A DNA stretch of 64,000 nucleotides from Alcaligenaceae bacterium. GTDB lineage: Bacteria > Pseudomonadota > Gammaproteobacteria > Burkholderiales > Burkholderiaceae_B. Shown here piece after piece: positions 10,521 to 19,743 of the stretch. The position numbers and the translations under genes were made by a program. The stretch covers positions 23,121 to 87,120 of the forward strand of contig CANCOC010000003.1 of NCBI GenBank assembly GCA_947379755.1, in the 5' to 3' direction. How positions within the stretch are numbered: position 1 is the stretch's first letter; every line of letters starts with the position of its first letter. The notes beneath the pieces were generated by a model, which worked only from the letters and a program-made list of their open reading frames with translations, was not told the DNA's origin and ran no database searches.

Positions 10521-11293
10521 ATGTGACTGTATGGATGCGCAGTGGCGCGGGGCGTGCGCTGCTAGGCCTGTTAGGCATGGCGGTGCTGATAGGGATCTGG
10601 TGGTTGCTGACCGTACCGTTTTCAGTTTCGGGCGGAATGGGGCAGCGCTTTGCGCCGGGACCTTCTTTGGCCACACTGGCTGCGATGCTGCAGAGCGCGG
10701 AAATCTGGATTCACATTGCCGTCAGTCTGCAGCGTGTGGCGGTCGGGCTGGGGTTGGCCTTGCTGGTGGGCGTGCCGCTAGGTTTGTTACTCGGCGCCTC
10801 AAGCAGCATGAATGCAACACTGTCTCCAGCCTTTCAGTTTTTGCGCATGATCTCGCCATTGTCCTGGATGCCGATCGCTGTCATGGCGTTTGGCGTGGGA
10901 GATCGGCCCGTTTATTTTCTGCTTGCTTTTGCGGCAGTCTGGCCGATCATGCTCAATACACTTGCTGGGGTCAGGCAACTGGATCCACGCTGGCTGCAAC
11001 TCTCTCGCAGTCTGTCTGCGACACGGTGGGAGACGCTCAAGGGCGTGATCCTGCCAGGCATACTCGGTCATGTGTTGACTGGTACGCGGCTTGCAATTGG
11101 CATTGTCTGGATTGTGCTGGTGCCTTGCGAAATGCTGGGCGTTTCTGCAGGGCTGGGATATTTTATTCTCGATACCCGTGACCGGCTCGCTTATCACGAG
11201 CTCATGGCCACGGTTGTTCTGATCGGTCTGCTCGGTTTTTTACTTGATACGGCATTTCGTGAGCTGTATCGATTATGGAGCAAAACCAGCTGA
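10517..11293 (+). CDS. ABC transporter permease, SsuC/TauC-like
   Basis: A 258-residue inner-membrane permease with about six hydrophobic segments. The EAA loop that docks on the ATPase is recognisable around LSRSLSATRWETLKGVILPGI. It begins at an ATGA overlap with the substrate-binding protein gene, completing an ATPase–binding protein–permease operon. The first transmembrane segment follows a short positively charged N-terminus (MRSGAGRALLG). It is convergent with the pit gene, with only one base between the stop codons. Confidence 0.9.
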   Translation: MNVTVWMRSGAGRALLGLLGMAVLIGIWWLLTVPFSVSGGMGQRFAPGPSLATLAAMLQSAEIWIHIAVSLQRVAVGLGLALLVGVPLGLLLGASSSMNATLSPAFQFLRMISPLSWMPIAVMAFGVGDRPVYFLLAFAAVWPIMLNTLAGVRQLDPRWLQLSRSLSATRWETLKGVILPGILGHVLTGTRLAIGIVWIVLVPCEMLGVSAGLGYFILDTRDRLAYHELMATVVLIGLLGFLLDTAFRELYRLWSKTS

Positions 11294-11294
11294 G

Positions 11295-12770
11295 TTATTT
11301 GATCAGTTGCGAGGCGGCCCAGAACAGTCCTGCGGACAGCAGCATCGAAGCAGGCAACGTGAGCACCCAGGCCAGCAAAATCGTACGGATGGTGCTTTGA
11401 TGCAGGCCACTGCGATTGGCGACCATGGTGCCCGCGACGCCAGACGAGAGCACATGCGTGGTTGAGACTGGCAGGCTGTAAATATTGGCGATGCCAATTG
11501 CAAAGACTGCCGTGACTTGTGCCGCCATCCCCTGGGCATAGGTCATGCCGGATTTACCAATTTTTTCACCCACTGTCTTGACGACGCGTTTCCAGCCGAC
11601 CATGGTGCCCAACCCCAGCGCCAGGGCAACGAGCAGGATGACCCAGAACGGTGCGTATTCTGTTGTCGAGACCAGATCTTTGCGCAGCTTTTGCAGGTCA
11701 GATTTTTCGCGGTGCGGCAGACCTGGCAAGGCTGTGACTTTACGAGCGGTATCGTCCAGGCAAAGCAGGTAGCGCCGGACATCAATGCGTGTCTCAGGCT
11801 TGAGTTCCTGGAAGTCCCTCACCCCAGCCAGTGAGGTACGCAATGCTGTAATGGTTGCCATGGTGGTTGCTGGATCGCAGCGGTAGACCTTTGGCAGGTC
11901 ATCATGTCGGTCTGCCTTGTCCAGCATCAGGTATTCGCCGAGCGTGTGACTGTTTCTTTCATAAAAATCACTCAAATGCAGTGCTGCATCATAGGAGCGT
12001 TTGATTTCGTATGGGGTCGCGTCGAAATCCAGCACGAACTTGGCGGGCACAATGCCGATCAGCACCAGCATGATCAAACCAATTCCTTTTTGTCCATCGT
12101 TGGAGCCATGCACAAAACTCATCCCCATCGCGGACATGATCAGCACCACGCGATTCCAGAAAGGAGGGCGTTTTTTATCGGCTAGTTCCAGACGCCTCTC
12201 GGGGGTCGCATGCATTTTTGAAAGCGGCCACCAGTATTTGAGCAAAATCAGAAAGAGTGCGGCGATGACAAAGCCTGCAATAGGTGAACCCACCAGGGAC
12301 ATGCCGATTTCGATCGCTTTGCGCCAGTTCACGCCATCTTGCAGCGGGATGCCTGTCAGCCAGGCGTTTGCCAGGCCAACTCCCAGAATTGAGCCAATCA
12401 AGGTGTGTGAGCTTGAGGCAGGAATACCAAAATACCAGGTGCCAAAGTTCCAGGCAATGGCTGCCGAGAGCATCGAAAACACCATGATCAGACCGCGATT
12501 GGTATCGACGTCAATCAGTAATTCAACAGGTAGTAGGTGGACAATTGCATAGGCGACACCGACACCACCCAAGAGCACACCCAGAAAATTAAAGAATCCT
12601 GAACCCATCACCGCAAGGTTGGGTGGCAGTGCCCGTGTGTATATCACTGTGGCTACGGCGTTGGCTGTATCGTGAAAGCCATTGATAAATTCGAAGGCCA
12701 GAACAAACGCCAGTGCGAGAATGAGACTGATGATGACCCATGGGGTCAGCCCTGCAAAGAAATCAAACAT
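11295..12770 (-). CDS. pit: Inorganic phosphate transporter, Pit family
   Basis: A 491-residue membrane carrier of the PHO4/PiT family, which takes up metal–phosphate complexes with protons. Both repeat signatures are visible: FINGFHDTANAVATVIYTRALPP near residue 30 and GSNDGQKGIGLIM in the second half, with SLPVSTTHVLSSGVAGTM near the C-terminus. Between them lies a long hydrophilic region (about residues 240–370), usual for E. coli PitA-like members. The ORF track starts 32 codons early; MFDFFAGLTPWVII at 12770 is a better start. It is divergent from mog. I saw no convincing Pho box in the shared upstream region. Confidence 0.9.
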   Translation of the reverse strand: MFDFFAGLTPWVIISLILALAFVLAFEFINGFHDTANAVATVIYTRALPPNLAVMGSGFFNFLGVLLGGVGVAYAIVHLLPVELLIDVDTNRGLIMVFSMLSAAIAWNFGTWYFGIPASSSHTLIGSILGVGLANAWLTGIPLQDGVNWRKAIEIGMSLVGSPIAGFVIAALFLILLKYWWPLSKMHATPERRLELADKKRPPFWNRVVLIMSAMGMSFVHGSNDGQKGIGLIMLVLIGIVPAKFVLDFDATPYEIKRSYDAALHLSDFYERNSHTLGEYLMLDKADRHDDLPKVYRCDPATTMATITALRTSLAGVRDFQELKPETRIDVRRYLLCLDDTARKVTALPGLPHREKSDLQKLRKDLVSTTEYAPFWVILLVALALGLGTMVGWKRVVKTVGEKIGKSGMTYAQGMAAQVTAVFAIGIANIYSLPVSTTHVLSSGVAGTMVANRSGLHQSTIRTILLAWVLTLPASMLLSAGLFWAASQLIK

Positions 12771-12887
12771 GTCGGTGTCAGAAGTGAATTTTGTGTATTT
12801 TACGTGTAATAAAACTCTTTTCTGCTTAAACCATGAAGATTCATACCTGCGTGCGTGATCTGTCACAATCTTTTGGTGAATTGAGTA

Positions 12888-12910
12888 CAGTGGTCACTGA
12901 AGTAGTGACT
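12888..12910. promoter_or_regulatory. CAGTG/CACTG repeat cluster between pit and mog
   Basis: Within 23 bases there are three related half-sites. CAGTG-GT-CACTG forms one dyad, and GTCACT-GAAGT-AGTGAC forms a second, overlapping perfect dyad. They lie in the 177-base divergent gap, closer to mog. This could be an operator; no regulator is assigned. Confidence 0.3.
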
Positions 12911-12947
12911 GAATTTTTAAATTTCCGGCATTCTTTTTTAAGCAAAT

Positions 12948-13574
12948 ATGACAAATCAATCAAAGGTATCGACAGAAACTCTGCGCGTGGGCCTCGTTTC
13001 GGTCTCGGACCGCGCCTCACAAGGTGTGTACGTGGATCAGGGCATTCCTGCCCTCCAGAGCTGGCTGGAAGGCGCGTTGACGACGCCCTTGCAGATTGTT
13101 TCCCGCCTGGTTCAGGATGATGCTGCGACCATTTCGGCGGCACTGGTCGAGCTGGTCGATATTGAGCAATGCCATCTTGTGCTGACCACGGGCGGGACGG
13201 GGCCAGCACGTCGGGACGTCACGCCTGAGGCGACTCAGGCGGTTGCCACGCGCGAAATACCTGGTTTTGGTGAGCAGATGCGCCAGATCAGCCTGCAGTT
13301 CGTACCGACGGCAATCCTGTCTCGTCAGTTAGCTGTGTTGCGTGAAATCGATGGCCACGCCGCGTTGATCATCAATCTGCCAGGCCAACCCAAGGCCATC
13401 AGCGAAACCCTGGAAGGGCTCAAGCGAGAGGATGGCAGTTCGGTCGTATCAGGTATTTTTGCGGCGGTGCCTTATTGCATCGATCTGATCGGTGGTCCTT
13501 ATATTGAAACCAACGAGCAGGTCGTCAAGGCCTTTCGTCCAAAATCTGCCCGCCGGCAACCGCCAGCGGGCTAG
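12948..13574 (+). CDS. mog: Molybdopterin adenylyltransferase
   Basis: A 208-residue cytoplasmic enzyme that adenylates molybdopterin before molybdate insertion. The start RVGLVSVSDRASQGVYVDQGIPAL and the TTGGTGPARRDVTPEAT loop are the classic MogA signature. SRQLAVLREIDGHAALIINLPG and the C-terminal VPYCIDLIGGPYIET also fit. MoaB is a close relative, but the length and the VYVDQGIPAL segment favour MogA. It stands alone, divergent from pit and convergent with the methyltransferase gene (6-base gap). Confidence 0.9.
   Translation: MTNQSKVSTETLRVGLVSVSDRASQGVYVDQGIPALQSWLEGALTTPLQIVSRLVQDDAATISAALVELVDIEQCHLVLTTGGTGPARRDVTPEATQAVATREIPGFGEQMRQISLQFVPTAILSRQLAVLREIDGHAALIINLPGQPKAISETLEGLKREDGSSVVSGIFAAVPYCIDLIGGPYIETNEQVVKAFRPKSARRQPPAG
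13548..13571. terminator. GC-rich hairpin at the mog/methyltransferase convergence
   Basis: GCCCGC and GCGGGC pair around an inner GGC/GCC stem with an AACC loop and one C/A mismatch. It overlaps the last codons of mog and lies just past the stop of the convergent methyltransferase gene. On the minus strand it is followed by AGATTTT, so it could stop that transcript. Confidence 0.35.
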
Positions 13575-13580
13575 AGGTGG

Positions 13581-14777
13581 TTAGTGGGCTTTTAAGCGCC
13601 AGAGCGATGTGACCTCCTGGCGTCTGGCATCGGCCAAGGGATCTTCCTCATCTTTGGATTTTGGGTGAATCGGCCGGGTGTCCAGACGCTCAAGTACCTC
13701 AAGACCCGCCATATCAATCAGGGCCAGCAGATCTTCCCGGCTGCGCAGATGCAAATGCTCGGCCAGATCCGAGAGGATTAGCCAGACTTCGCCATTCGGG
13801 TTCAGGTGCTCGCAGGCACCGTTGAGCAAGCCCTTGAGCATGCGTTGATCGGGATCGTAGACTGCATGTTCCAGTGCAGATGCCGGCTTGCCAGGGAGCC
13901 ATGGTGGGTTGCAGACGATCAGGTCCGCCCGCCCCTCGGGGTAAAGATCCGTTGCACGCAATTTAATCTGATTTTCACGCTTGAGCAGGCGAATGTTTTC
14001 ACGGGCGCAGTCAATGGCTTTGGGGTTGGCATCGGTGGCGATGACCAAAGGTACACCGCGCTGGACCAGGAGCGCTGCCAGCACGCCGGTGCCCGTACCC
14101 ACATCAAAGGCGATCTGAATATCGCCACCCATGTTTGCACGCAACAGCAAGTCAATGTATTCGGCACGTACGGGCGCAAAGACGCCATAGTGCGGGTGAA
14201 TATGCGCCTGCAATGCAGGAATTTCAACACCTTTTTTACGCCACTCATAGGCACTGATGACGCCCAGTAGTTCGCTCATGGGAACCACATAGCCTGCCTG
14301 GTCATCGCCGTATGCAGCCATGCAGGCTGCTGTCACATCGGGCGCACGTCTTTGCTTCAATACGTGATGCGGCTCTACGCGCAACAAGAGCATGCCAAGT
14401 GTGCGTGCGCGTTGCGCGCGCGCCAGGCGCACCTGGTGAAATCGTTCCGGGTAGGGCATGTCGGCATATTTAACCCGGCGTTTGGCGGTACGCCGACCCA
14501 TGGCCTGCAGCAGTTGGCGGGCATTCTGAAAATCGCCTGTCCAGATCAGTCCCACACCTTCGCTGGCATACCGGTAGGCCGTGTCGGCTGTCATCGTGTC
14601 GTCGGCGACCATGGTGCGCTTGGGAGGTGCCCAGTTATTTTCAGAGCGCCAGATTGCACGACAGGTCTGTTCTTGATTGTCCAGCCATTCTATGTGGGTG
14701 GCGACCGGCGTTGGTCCCTTTGCAGGGGACTTTACGCCAGGAGTGGCGGGGGTCGGGGAGGGGGCTGATTCATGCAT
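13581..14777 (-). CDS. Class I SAM-dependent methyltransferase with an N-terminal extension
   Basis: A 398-residue protein. The C-terminal half is a Rossmann methyltransferase: motif I is FDVGTGTGVLAALL (about residue 225), an acidic residue follows at ATDANPKAIDCA, and motif IV is VCNPPWLPG. An NPPW/NPPY motif is typical of enzymes that methylate a base or amide nitrogen (HemK, RsmC/RlmG, TrmN6 types). The first ~60 residues are Pro/Ala/Thr-rich and then novel; residues ~60–190 could bind the substrate. The true substrate cannot be told from sequence. It is convergent with mog and divergent from fba. Confidence 0.75.
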   Translation of the reverse strand: MHESAPSPTPATPGVKSPAKGPTPVATHIEWLDNQEQTCRAIWRSENNWAPPKRTMVADDTMTADTAYRYASEGVGLIWTGDFQNARQLLQAMGRRTAKRRVKYADMPYPERFHQVRLARAQRARTLGMLLLRVEPHHVLKQRRAPDVTAACMAAYGDDQAGYVVPMSELLGVISAYEWRKKGVEIPALQAHIHPHYGVFAPVRAEYIDLLLRANMGGDIQIAFDVGTGTGVLAALLVQRGVPLVIATDANPKAIDCARENIRLLKRENQIKLRATDLYPEGRADLIVCNPPWLPGKPASALEHAVYDPDQRMLKGLLNGACEHLNPNGEVWLILSDLAEHLHLRSREDLLALIDMAGLEVLERLDTRPIHPKSKDEEDPLADARRQEVTSLWRLKAH

Positions 14778-14914
14778 AAGTGGGTCTCTGGACGCAAAAA
14801 CTAAAGGCCAAAACCGACTTTTCGGCCGAGTTGGGGCAAATACTGCAGCGCTGCCGTAAAATAATGCGTTAATTCACGATCAACCCCGACATTTTGCTCT
14901 AAAAAGGATTTCTC

Positions 14915-15979
14915 ATGGCCCTCGTCTCAATGCGCCAGCTTTTAGATCATGCCGCCGAGCATGGTTATGGTATTCCAGCTTTCAACGTGAACAACCTCGA
15001 ACAAGTTCAGGCCATCATGGAAGCCGCTGCCCAGACTGACAGCCCAGTCATCATGCAGGCTTCGGCCGGCGCGCGCAAATATGCCGGTGAGGGGTTCCTT
15101 AAATATCTGATTCAGGCTGCCGTTGAGTCCTACCCCCACATTCCCGTGGTGATGCATCAGGATCATGGCCAGTCACCTAAAATCTGTCAGGGTGCGATTG
15201 ACCTGGGCTTCTCAAGCGTCATGATGGATGGTTCACTCAAAGAAGATGGCAAAACGATTGCTGATTACGACTATAACGTCGCGGTGACCAGGCAGGTTGT
15301 CGACATGGCCCACAAACTGGGCGTGACAGTTGAGGGTGAGCTCGGATGCCTCGGCTCGCTCGAAACCATGGAAGGTGATAAAGAAGACGGCCACGGCGCC
15401 GACGGCAAACTGACCATGGATCAGTTGCTGACCGATCCTGAGCAGGCCGCTGACTTTGTGCGCAGGACCCAGCTCGATGCGCTGGCGATCGCCATTGGGA
15501 CCAGTCACGGTGCCTATAAATTCACCCGTAAGCCTACGGGCGACATCCTGTCGATTTCACGCATCAAAGAAATCAACAAGCGTTTGCCCAATACGCACCT
15601 TGTGATGCACGGCAGCTCAAGCGTGCCACAAGAATTGCTCGCAGAGATCCGCCAGTTTGGTGGTGACATGAAAGAAACCTACGGCGTCCCGGTCGAAGAA
15701 ATCCAGGAGGCCATCAAGTTCGGGGTGCGCAAGATCAATATCGATACTGATATCCGTCTGGCTATGACTGGTGCAATCCGTCGTTTCTTTGCCGAAAATC
15801 CAGGCAAGTTTGATCCGCGTGAATATTTGAAGCCGGCCCGCGAAGCAGCAAAAGCAATTTGTATCGCCCGGTACCAGCAATTCGGCACGGCTGGCAACGC
15901 CAGCAAGATCAAGGCGCTGCCATTGACAACGATCGCGGCGGAATATGCTGCGGGCAAGTTGTCACAGGTTGTCCAGTAA
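14915..15979 (+). CDS. fba: Fructose-1,6-bisphosphate aldolase, class II
   Basis: A 354-residue zinc-dependent aldolase that splits or forms fructose-1,6-bisphosphate. The catalytic acid and zinc ligands lie in [20 protein letters not shown], and the later GTSHGAYKF and [10 protein letters not shown] segments; [11 protein letters not shown] is near the C-terminus. It belongs to the longer Calvin-cycle/glycolysis subtype rather than the E. coli FbaA type. A ribosome binding site (AAGGA) lies about 7 bases before the ATG. It is followed by a 35-base hairpin and then purC. Confidence 0.96.
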   Translation: MALVSMRQLLDHAAEHGYGIPAFNVNNLEQVQAIMEAAAQTDSPVIMQASAGARKYAGEGFLKYLIQAAVESYPHIPVVMHQDHGQSPKICQGAIDLGFSSVMMDGSLKEDGKTIADYDYNVAVTRQVVDMAHKLGVTVEGELGCLGSLETMEGDKEDGHGADGKLTMDQLLTDPEQAADFVRRTQLDALAIAIGTSHGAYKFTRKPTGDILSISRIKEINKRLPNTHLVMHGSSSVPQELLAEIRQFGGDMKETYGVPVEEIQEAIKFGVRKINIDTDIRLAMTGAIRRFFAENPGKFDPREYLKPAREAAKAICIARYQQFGTAGNASKIKALPLTTIAAEYAAGKLSQVVQ

Positions 15980-16006
15980 GCAGAGTCGGTTTTTGTAATT
16001 ATCCCA

Positions 16007-16041
16007 GAGCGCCTGTGGCATGTTGTGCATGCCCGGCGCTC
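16007..16041 (+). promoter_or_regulatory. Long hairpin between fba and purC
   Basis: GAGCGCC pairs with GGCGCTC, and inside that GGCATG pairs with CATGCC around a TTGTG loop, with a small TGT/C internal bulge. That gives 13 base pairs ending 10 bases before the purC ATG. No T-run follows, so it is more likely an mRNA-processing, stabilising or translation-control element than a plain terminator. The track's upstream ATG at 16025 lies inside it, arguing against that start. Confidence 0.6.
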
Positions 16042-16051
16042 GATTCATCAA

Positions 16052-16945
16052 ATGGATCTATTTGTGACTGCAGCGCTCTACGAATCCAGTATTAAATCCT
16101 TGCCCCTGCTTGCACGAGGCAAAGTACGTGACATGTATGCCGTAGGCGAGGACAAGTTGCTCATCATTGCAACGGACCGTATTTCGGCGTTTGATGTCAT
16201 CCTTGATGATCCGATTCCCGGTAAGGGCCAGGTGCTCAAAGAACTGACCGACTTCTGGCTGGCCAAGCTTGCTCACGTACTGCCCAATCACTCAACGGGT
16301 ATTGACCCAGCGGATGTGGTGACGGCTGAGGAGCGTGAACAGGTGATGGGTCGCGCCGTGGTGGTCAAGCGTCTTAAGCCGATTATGGTTGAGGCGGTCG
16401 CACGTGGTTATTTGATTGGCTCCGGCTGGAAAGATTATCAGGCCACAGGCTCTGTCTGCGGGATCGCTTTGCCTGCAGGACTTCAGCAGGCCGGCAAACT
16501 TCCGCAACCAATTTTTACTCCCGCCGCAAAGGCTGAACTCGGCATGCACGACGAGAACGTCGACTTCGCGCATGTCATCAAGGAAGTCGGCATAGAAATG
16601 GCCGAGCGTATTCGCGAGGTGACCTTGCGTCTGTATGCAGAGGCATCCGCATTTGCAGCCACAAAAGGTATCATCATTGCCGATACCAAATTTGAATTTG
16701 GGCTGGACAGCGAGGGAACGTTGCATCTCATGGATGAGGTCCTGACGCCCGACTCTTCACGGTTCTGGCCAGCCGAGGGTTATCGGGCAGGCATCAGTCC
16801 TCCGTCTTTTGACAAACAGTTTGTGCGTGACTGGCTCGAGACCCAGGATTGGGACAAGACACCACCGGCACCCAAACTGCCCGCCGATGTGATTGCAAGG
16901 ACTGCCGCAAAGTATCGCGAAGCACTTGATCGCCTGACCGCCTGA
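16052..16945 (+). CDS. purC: Phosphoribosylaminoimidazole-succinocarboxamide synthase
   Basis: Joins CAIR with aspartate in purine synthesis. The sequence shows [32 protein letters not shown] at the ATP site and a C-terminal region with DTKFEFGLD and [13 protein letters not shown]. With the ATG at 16052 it has 297 residues; a GTG at 16064 ([12 protein letters not shown]) would align even better with relatives and is an alternative. The track start at 16025 is rejected because it lies in a hairpin. purE follows after 28 bases, then purK. Confidence 0.95.
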   Translation: MDLFVTAALYESSIKSLPLLARGKVRDMYAVGEDKLLIIATDRISAFDVILDDPIPGKGQVLKELTDFWLAKLAHVLPNHSTGIDPADVVTAEEREQVMGRAVVVKRLKPIMVEAVARGYLIGSGWKDYQATGSVCGIALPAGLQQAGKLPQPIFTPAAKAELGMHDENVDFAHVIKEVGIEMAERIREVTLRLYAEASAFAATKGIIIADTKFEFGLDSEGTLHLMDEVLTPDSSRFWPAEGYRAGISPPSFDKQFVRDWLETQDWDKTPPAPKLPADVIARTAAKYREALDRLTA

Positions 16946-16973
16946 TTGTTTTCATTTTTTATTGAGTCTTTGC

Positions 16974-17510
16974 ATGACATCTTCTGCTTTATCTGACGGC
17001 GCTGCAGGCGCAAGCATTGTTCAACGTCCTCCGGTTGTGGGTGTCATCATGGGCTCTTCGAGCGACTGGGATGTCATGCAGCATGCTGTGAATATATTCA
17101 CGGAATTCGGCGTGTCGTGCGAGACCCGTGTGATTTCGGCGCACCGTATGCCTCAGGACATGGCTGAATATGGTGCTGCAGCCGCCAGCCGGGGCTTGCG
17201 CGCGATTGTGGCTGGTGCAGGCGGTGCTGCGCATCTGCCAGGCATGATGGCTGCCCTGACTGAGGTGCCGGTGTTTGGTGTGCCCGTTCCTTCAAAATAT
17301 CTTCGTGGTGAAGACTCCCTGTTGTCTATTGTGCAGATGCCTAAGGGTGTGCCCGTTGCAACCTTTGCAATTGGAGAGGCCGGCGCAGCCAATGCCGCCT
17401 TGCATGTGATTGCGAATCTGGCATGCACCGATCCTGCCTTGCGTGAGCAGCTCATTGCCTTTCGTGCCAGACAGACAGAGGCGGCACGCGCCATGCGGGT
17501 GCCCTTGTGA
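16974..17510 (+). CDS. purE: 5-(carboxyamino)imidazole ribonucleotide mutase
   Basis: Class I PurE that converts N5-CAIR to CAIR. VVGVIMGSSSDWDVM is the phosphate-binding start, ISAHRMPQDMAEY holds the catalytic histidine, and GAGGAAHLPGMMAALTEVPVFGVPV follows. The ATG at 16974 gives 178 residues with a short variable N-terminal tail. Its stop overlaps the purK GTG start by 3 bases (GTGA). PurE and PurK act in sequence, so the coupling is expected. Confidence 0.95.
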   Translation: MTSSALSDGAAGASIVQRPPVVGVIMGSSSDWDVMQHAVNIFTEFGVSCETRVISAHRMPQDMAEYGAAAASRGLRAIVAGAGGAAHLPGMMAALTEVPVFGVPVPSKYLRGEDSLLSIVQMPKGVPVATFAIGEAGAANAALHVIANLACTDPALREQLIAFRARQTEAARAMRVPL

Positions 17511-18658
17511 TTGCACCGGGTGAGTGGCTAGGTTTAATGGGCGGCGGTCAGTTGGGCCGCATGTTTTGTCATGCTGCACAGGCACTGGGCTATCGCGTGG
17601 TGGTTCTTGATCCTGCCGGGGATGGACCTGCTGCTTCGGTGGCGGATGCCCATATCGAAGCAAGTTATGACGACCCGACGGGTCTGATCAAACTCGCGCA
17701 ACGCAGCCGAGCTGTCACGACTGAATTTGAAAATGTCCCTGCAAAAAGCTTGCAGTCGCTGTCCACGACCTGTCGTGTGACGCCTGGTGCACATGCTGTT
17801 GAGATTGTGCAGGACCGTATTGCCGAAAAATCCTTCATCGCCAGCCAAGGCGTTTCAGTTGCCCCGTATGTTCCAGTCAGAAGTCTGGCCGAGTTGCATG
17901 CAGCCGATGCCAGTTTGTTTCCAGGCATTCTTAAAGTTGCCCGGCTGGGTTATGACGGTAAGGGTCAGGCACGCGTTCGTTCGCGTGAAGAGGCAGTCGC
18001 TGCATGGAATGAATTCGGTTGCGTACCCTGTGTACTAGAAGCCATGCTGGATCTTAAAGAAGAGTTGTCTGTAGTGCTGGCGCGCGGCCTGGATGGTACG
18101 TGTGCGGTATTTCCAGTTGCGACCAACGTGCACCATGAGGGAATTCTGGCGGTCACGACTGTCGATATGCAGCCTGTTGCCATGGCTGAGCAGGCCACCG
18201 AAGCGGCATGTGCCATTGCCCGCGGACTCAATTATCACGGTGTGATGTGTGTCGAGTTTTTTGTGTTGCGCGACGGGCAGCTGCTCGTGAATGAAATTGC
18301 CCCCCGTCCGCATAACAGTGGGCACTTCACCATGAATGCCTGTGTGACCAGCCAGTTTGAACAGCAAGCGCGTGTGATGGCAGGACTGCCTCTGGGTAGC
18401 ACACGCTTGCTTGCACCGGTGGTGATGCTCAATATTCTGGGTGATGTCTGGTATCCGGATGCAAGTGACATGCAGGTCGAACCTGATTGGTCTGCGGTGC
18501 TTGCGGTGCCTGGCGCCTCTTTGCATTTATACGGCAAGCGTGAAGCGAGACGCGCCCGCAAGATGGGGCATATCAATATCACAGGGGCCACGCTGAGTGA
18601 GACGATTGCGGCAGCCAACCAGATTGTTCAGGTGCTGCGTTTGCCCGTCGCAGCGTAA
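17507..18658 (+). CDS. purK: 5-(carboxyamino)imidazole ribonucleotide synthase
   Basis: ATP-grasp enzyme that makes N5-CAIR from AIR, bicarbonate and ATP, feeding PurE. It starts at a GTG overlapping the purE stop. The N-terminal LGLMGGGQLGRMFCHAAQALGY dinucleotide-like fold, TTEFENVP, the ATP-grasp ILKVARLGYDGKGQ and the C-terminal NEIAPRPHNSGHFTMNACVTSQFEQ are all present. It has 383 residues, normal length. The sua5 gene starts 3 bases or less after its stop, so purC–purE–purK–sua5 looks like one transcript. Confidence 0.95.
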   Translation: MIAPGEWLGLMGGGQLGRMFCHAAQALGYRVVVLDPAGDGPAASVADAHIEASYDDPTGLIKLAQRSRAVTTEFENVPAKSLQSLSTTCRVTPGAHAVEIVQDRIAEKSFIASQGVSVAPYVPVRSLAELHAADASLFPGILKVARLGYDGKGQARVRSREEAVAAWNEFGCVPCVLEAMLDLKEELSVVLARGLDGTCAVFPVATNVHHEGILAVTTVDMQPVAMAEQATEAACAIARGLNYHGVMCVEFFVLRDGQLLVNEIAPRPHNSGHFTMNACVTSQFEQQARVMAGLPLGSTRLLAPVVMLNILGDVWYPDASDMQVEPDWSAVLAVPGASLHLYGKREARRARKMGHINITGATLSETIAAANQIVQVLRLPVAA

Positions 18659-18661
18659 GTG

Positions 18662-19723
18662 ATGGTGGATCAGACTTCAAGCCCCGTTCCATATCCCTGC
18701 GGAGCAAGCCCGACAGAGATTGCGCATGCGGTCGATGTCCTGGTGCAGGGCGGACTTGTTGGATTTCCAACAGAGACAGTCTATGGTCTGGGGGCGGATG
18801 CTGAAAGCCCTCAGGCGGTTGCACGCATTTATCAGGCCAAAGGCCGCCCCTCCAATCATCCCGTGATCGTGCATATCGCACCCGAAGCCGATCTGTTGTA
18901 CTGGGTGGCATCTCTGCCAAAGCAGGCGCAGGCACTGATTGATGCCTTCTGGCCAGGGCCGTTGACTTTGATTTTGAAACGCGCACCCAATATTTCTGCC
19001 GTGGTCAGTGGCGGGCAGGATAGTATCGGTCTGCGCTGCCCATCGCATCCCGTTGCACAGGCTCTCATCAGAGGGTTTGCAGCCAGTCGCTCTTCGGGGC
19101 AGGCAGGGATTGCCGCACCCTCTGCCAACAAGTTCGGGCACGTTTCGCCGACCCAGGTCAGCCACGTTCGCAGTGAATTTCCAGAGTTGGTGGAGCAAGG
19201 CATGCCTGTGCTCGAGGGTGGCGCCAGTGAGGTAGGGATTGAGTCGACAATTGTGGATCTGTCCAGAGTGGATCAGGGAGTCGGTCCTGTTTTGTTGCGT
19301 CCCGGCCATATCTCTGCTGCACAGATCGAGGCCGTACTGCATCAAGCCGTGCAGGATGCGGACGCCGGTGCACCGCGTGTGTCTGGTGCATTGAAAGCCC
19401 ATTACGCTCCACACACTCCGTTGCAGTTGAGCGACTTTGCAGGTTTGCTCAGGCTGGCACAGGATCCTGGGCTGCAGGCCACTCAGCGCATCGCGCTCGT
19501 GTCGTATTCGATTGCGCCAGTCCTGGCAACCACTCCCAGGCATCCTCAGATTGACTGGATTGCCTTGCCGGACAAGCCTGAGGCATACAGTCATGCCTTG
19601 TATGCAACGCTACGTGCCCTGGATCAGTCGGGTTATGTGCGCATCGTATGGGAACATGTTCCCGAACATGCGGACTGGGCCGGAGTCAAAGATCGGCTCG
19701 GTCGCGCGGCTGCCGCATTTTAA
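18662..19723 (+). CDS. sua5: L-threonylcarbamoyladenylate synthase, long Sua5 type
   Basis: Makes threonylcarbamoyl-AMP for the t6A37 modification of tRNAs. The YrdC domain covers about residues 15–205: GLVGFPTETVYGLGADA, AKGRPSNHPVIVHI, WPGPLTLIL, and SANKFGHVSPTQ. A linker with SGALKAHYAPHTPLQL and a C-terminal Sua5 domain follow, making 353 residues rather than the ~200 of TsaC. GTG at 18659 is immediately followed by ATG at 18662; the ATG is chosen. It is convergent with the Bug gene, 20 bases away. Confidence 0.93.
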   Translation: MVDQTSSPVPYPCGASPTEIAHAVDVLVQGGLVGFPTETVYGLGADAESPQAVARIYQAKGRPSNHPVIVHIAPEADLLYWVASLPKQAQALIDAFWPGPLTLILKRAPNISAVVSGGQDSIGLRCPSHPVAQALIRGFAASRSSGQAGIAAPSANKFGHVSPTQVSHVRSEFPELVEQGMPVLEGGASEVGIESTIVDLSRVDQGVGPVLLRPGHISAAQIEAVLHQAVQDADAGAPRVSGALKAHYAPHTPLQLSDFAGLLRLAQDPGLQATQRIALVSYSIAPVLATTPRHPQIDWIALPDKPEAYSHALYATLRALDQSGYVRIVWEHVPEHADWAGVKDRLGRAAAAF

Positions 19724-19743
19724 GTCAGCAGCTCGCATCAATC

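Noticed and set aside
12771-12947. Pho box for the pit gene
   Set aside because: CTGTCA-like pieces occur but not as the two repeats with correct spacing.
18677-19594. 305-codon minus-strand ORF over sua5
   Set aside because: Antisense shadow of a full-length Sua5 with all YrdC motifs.
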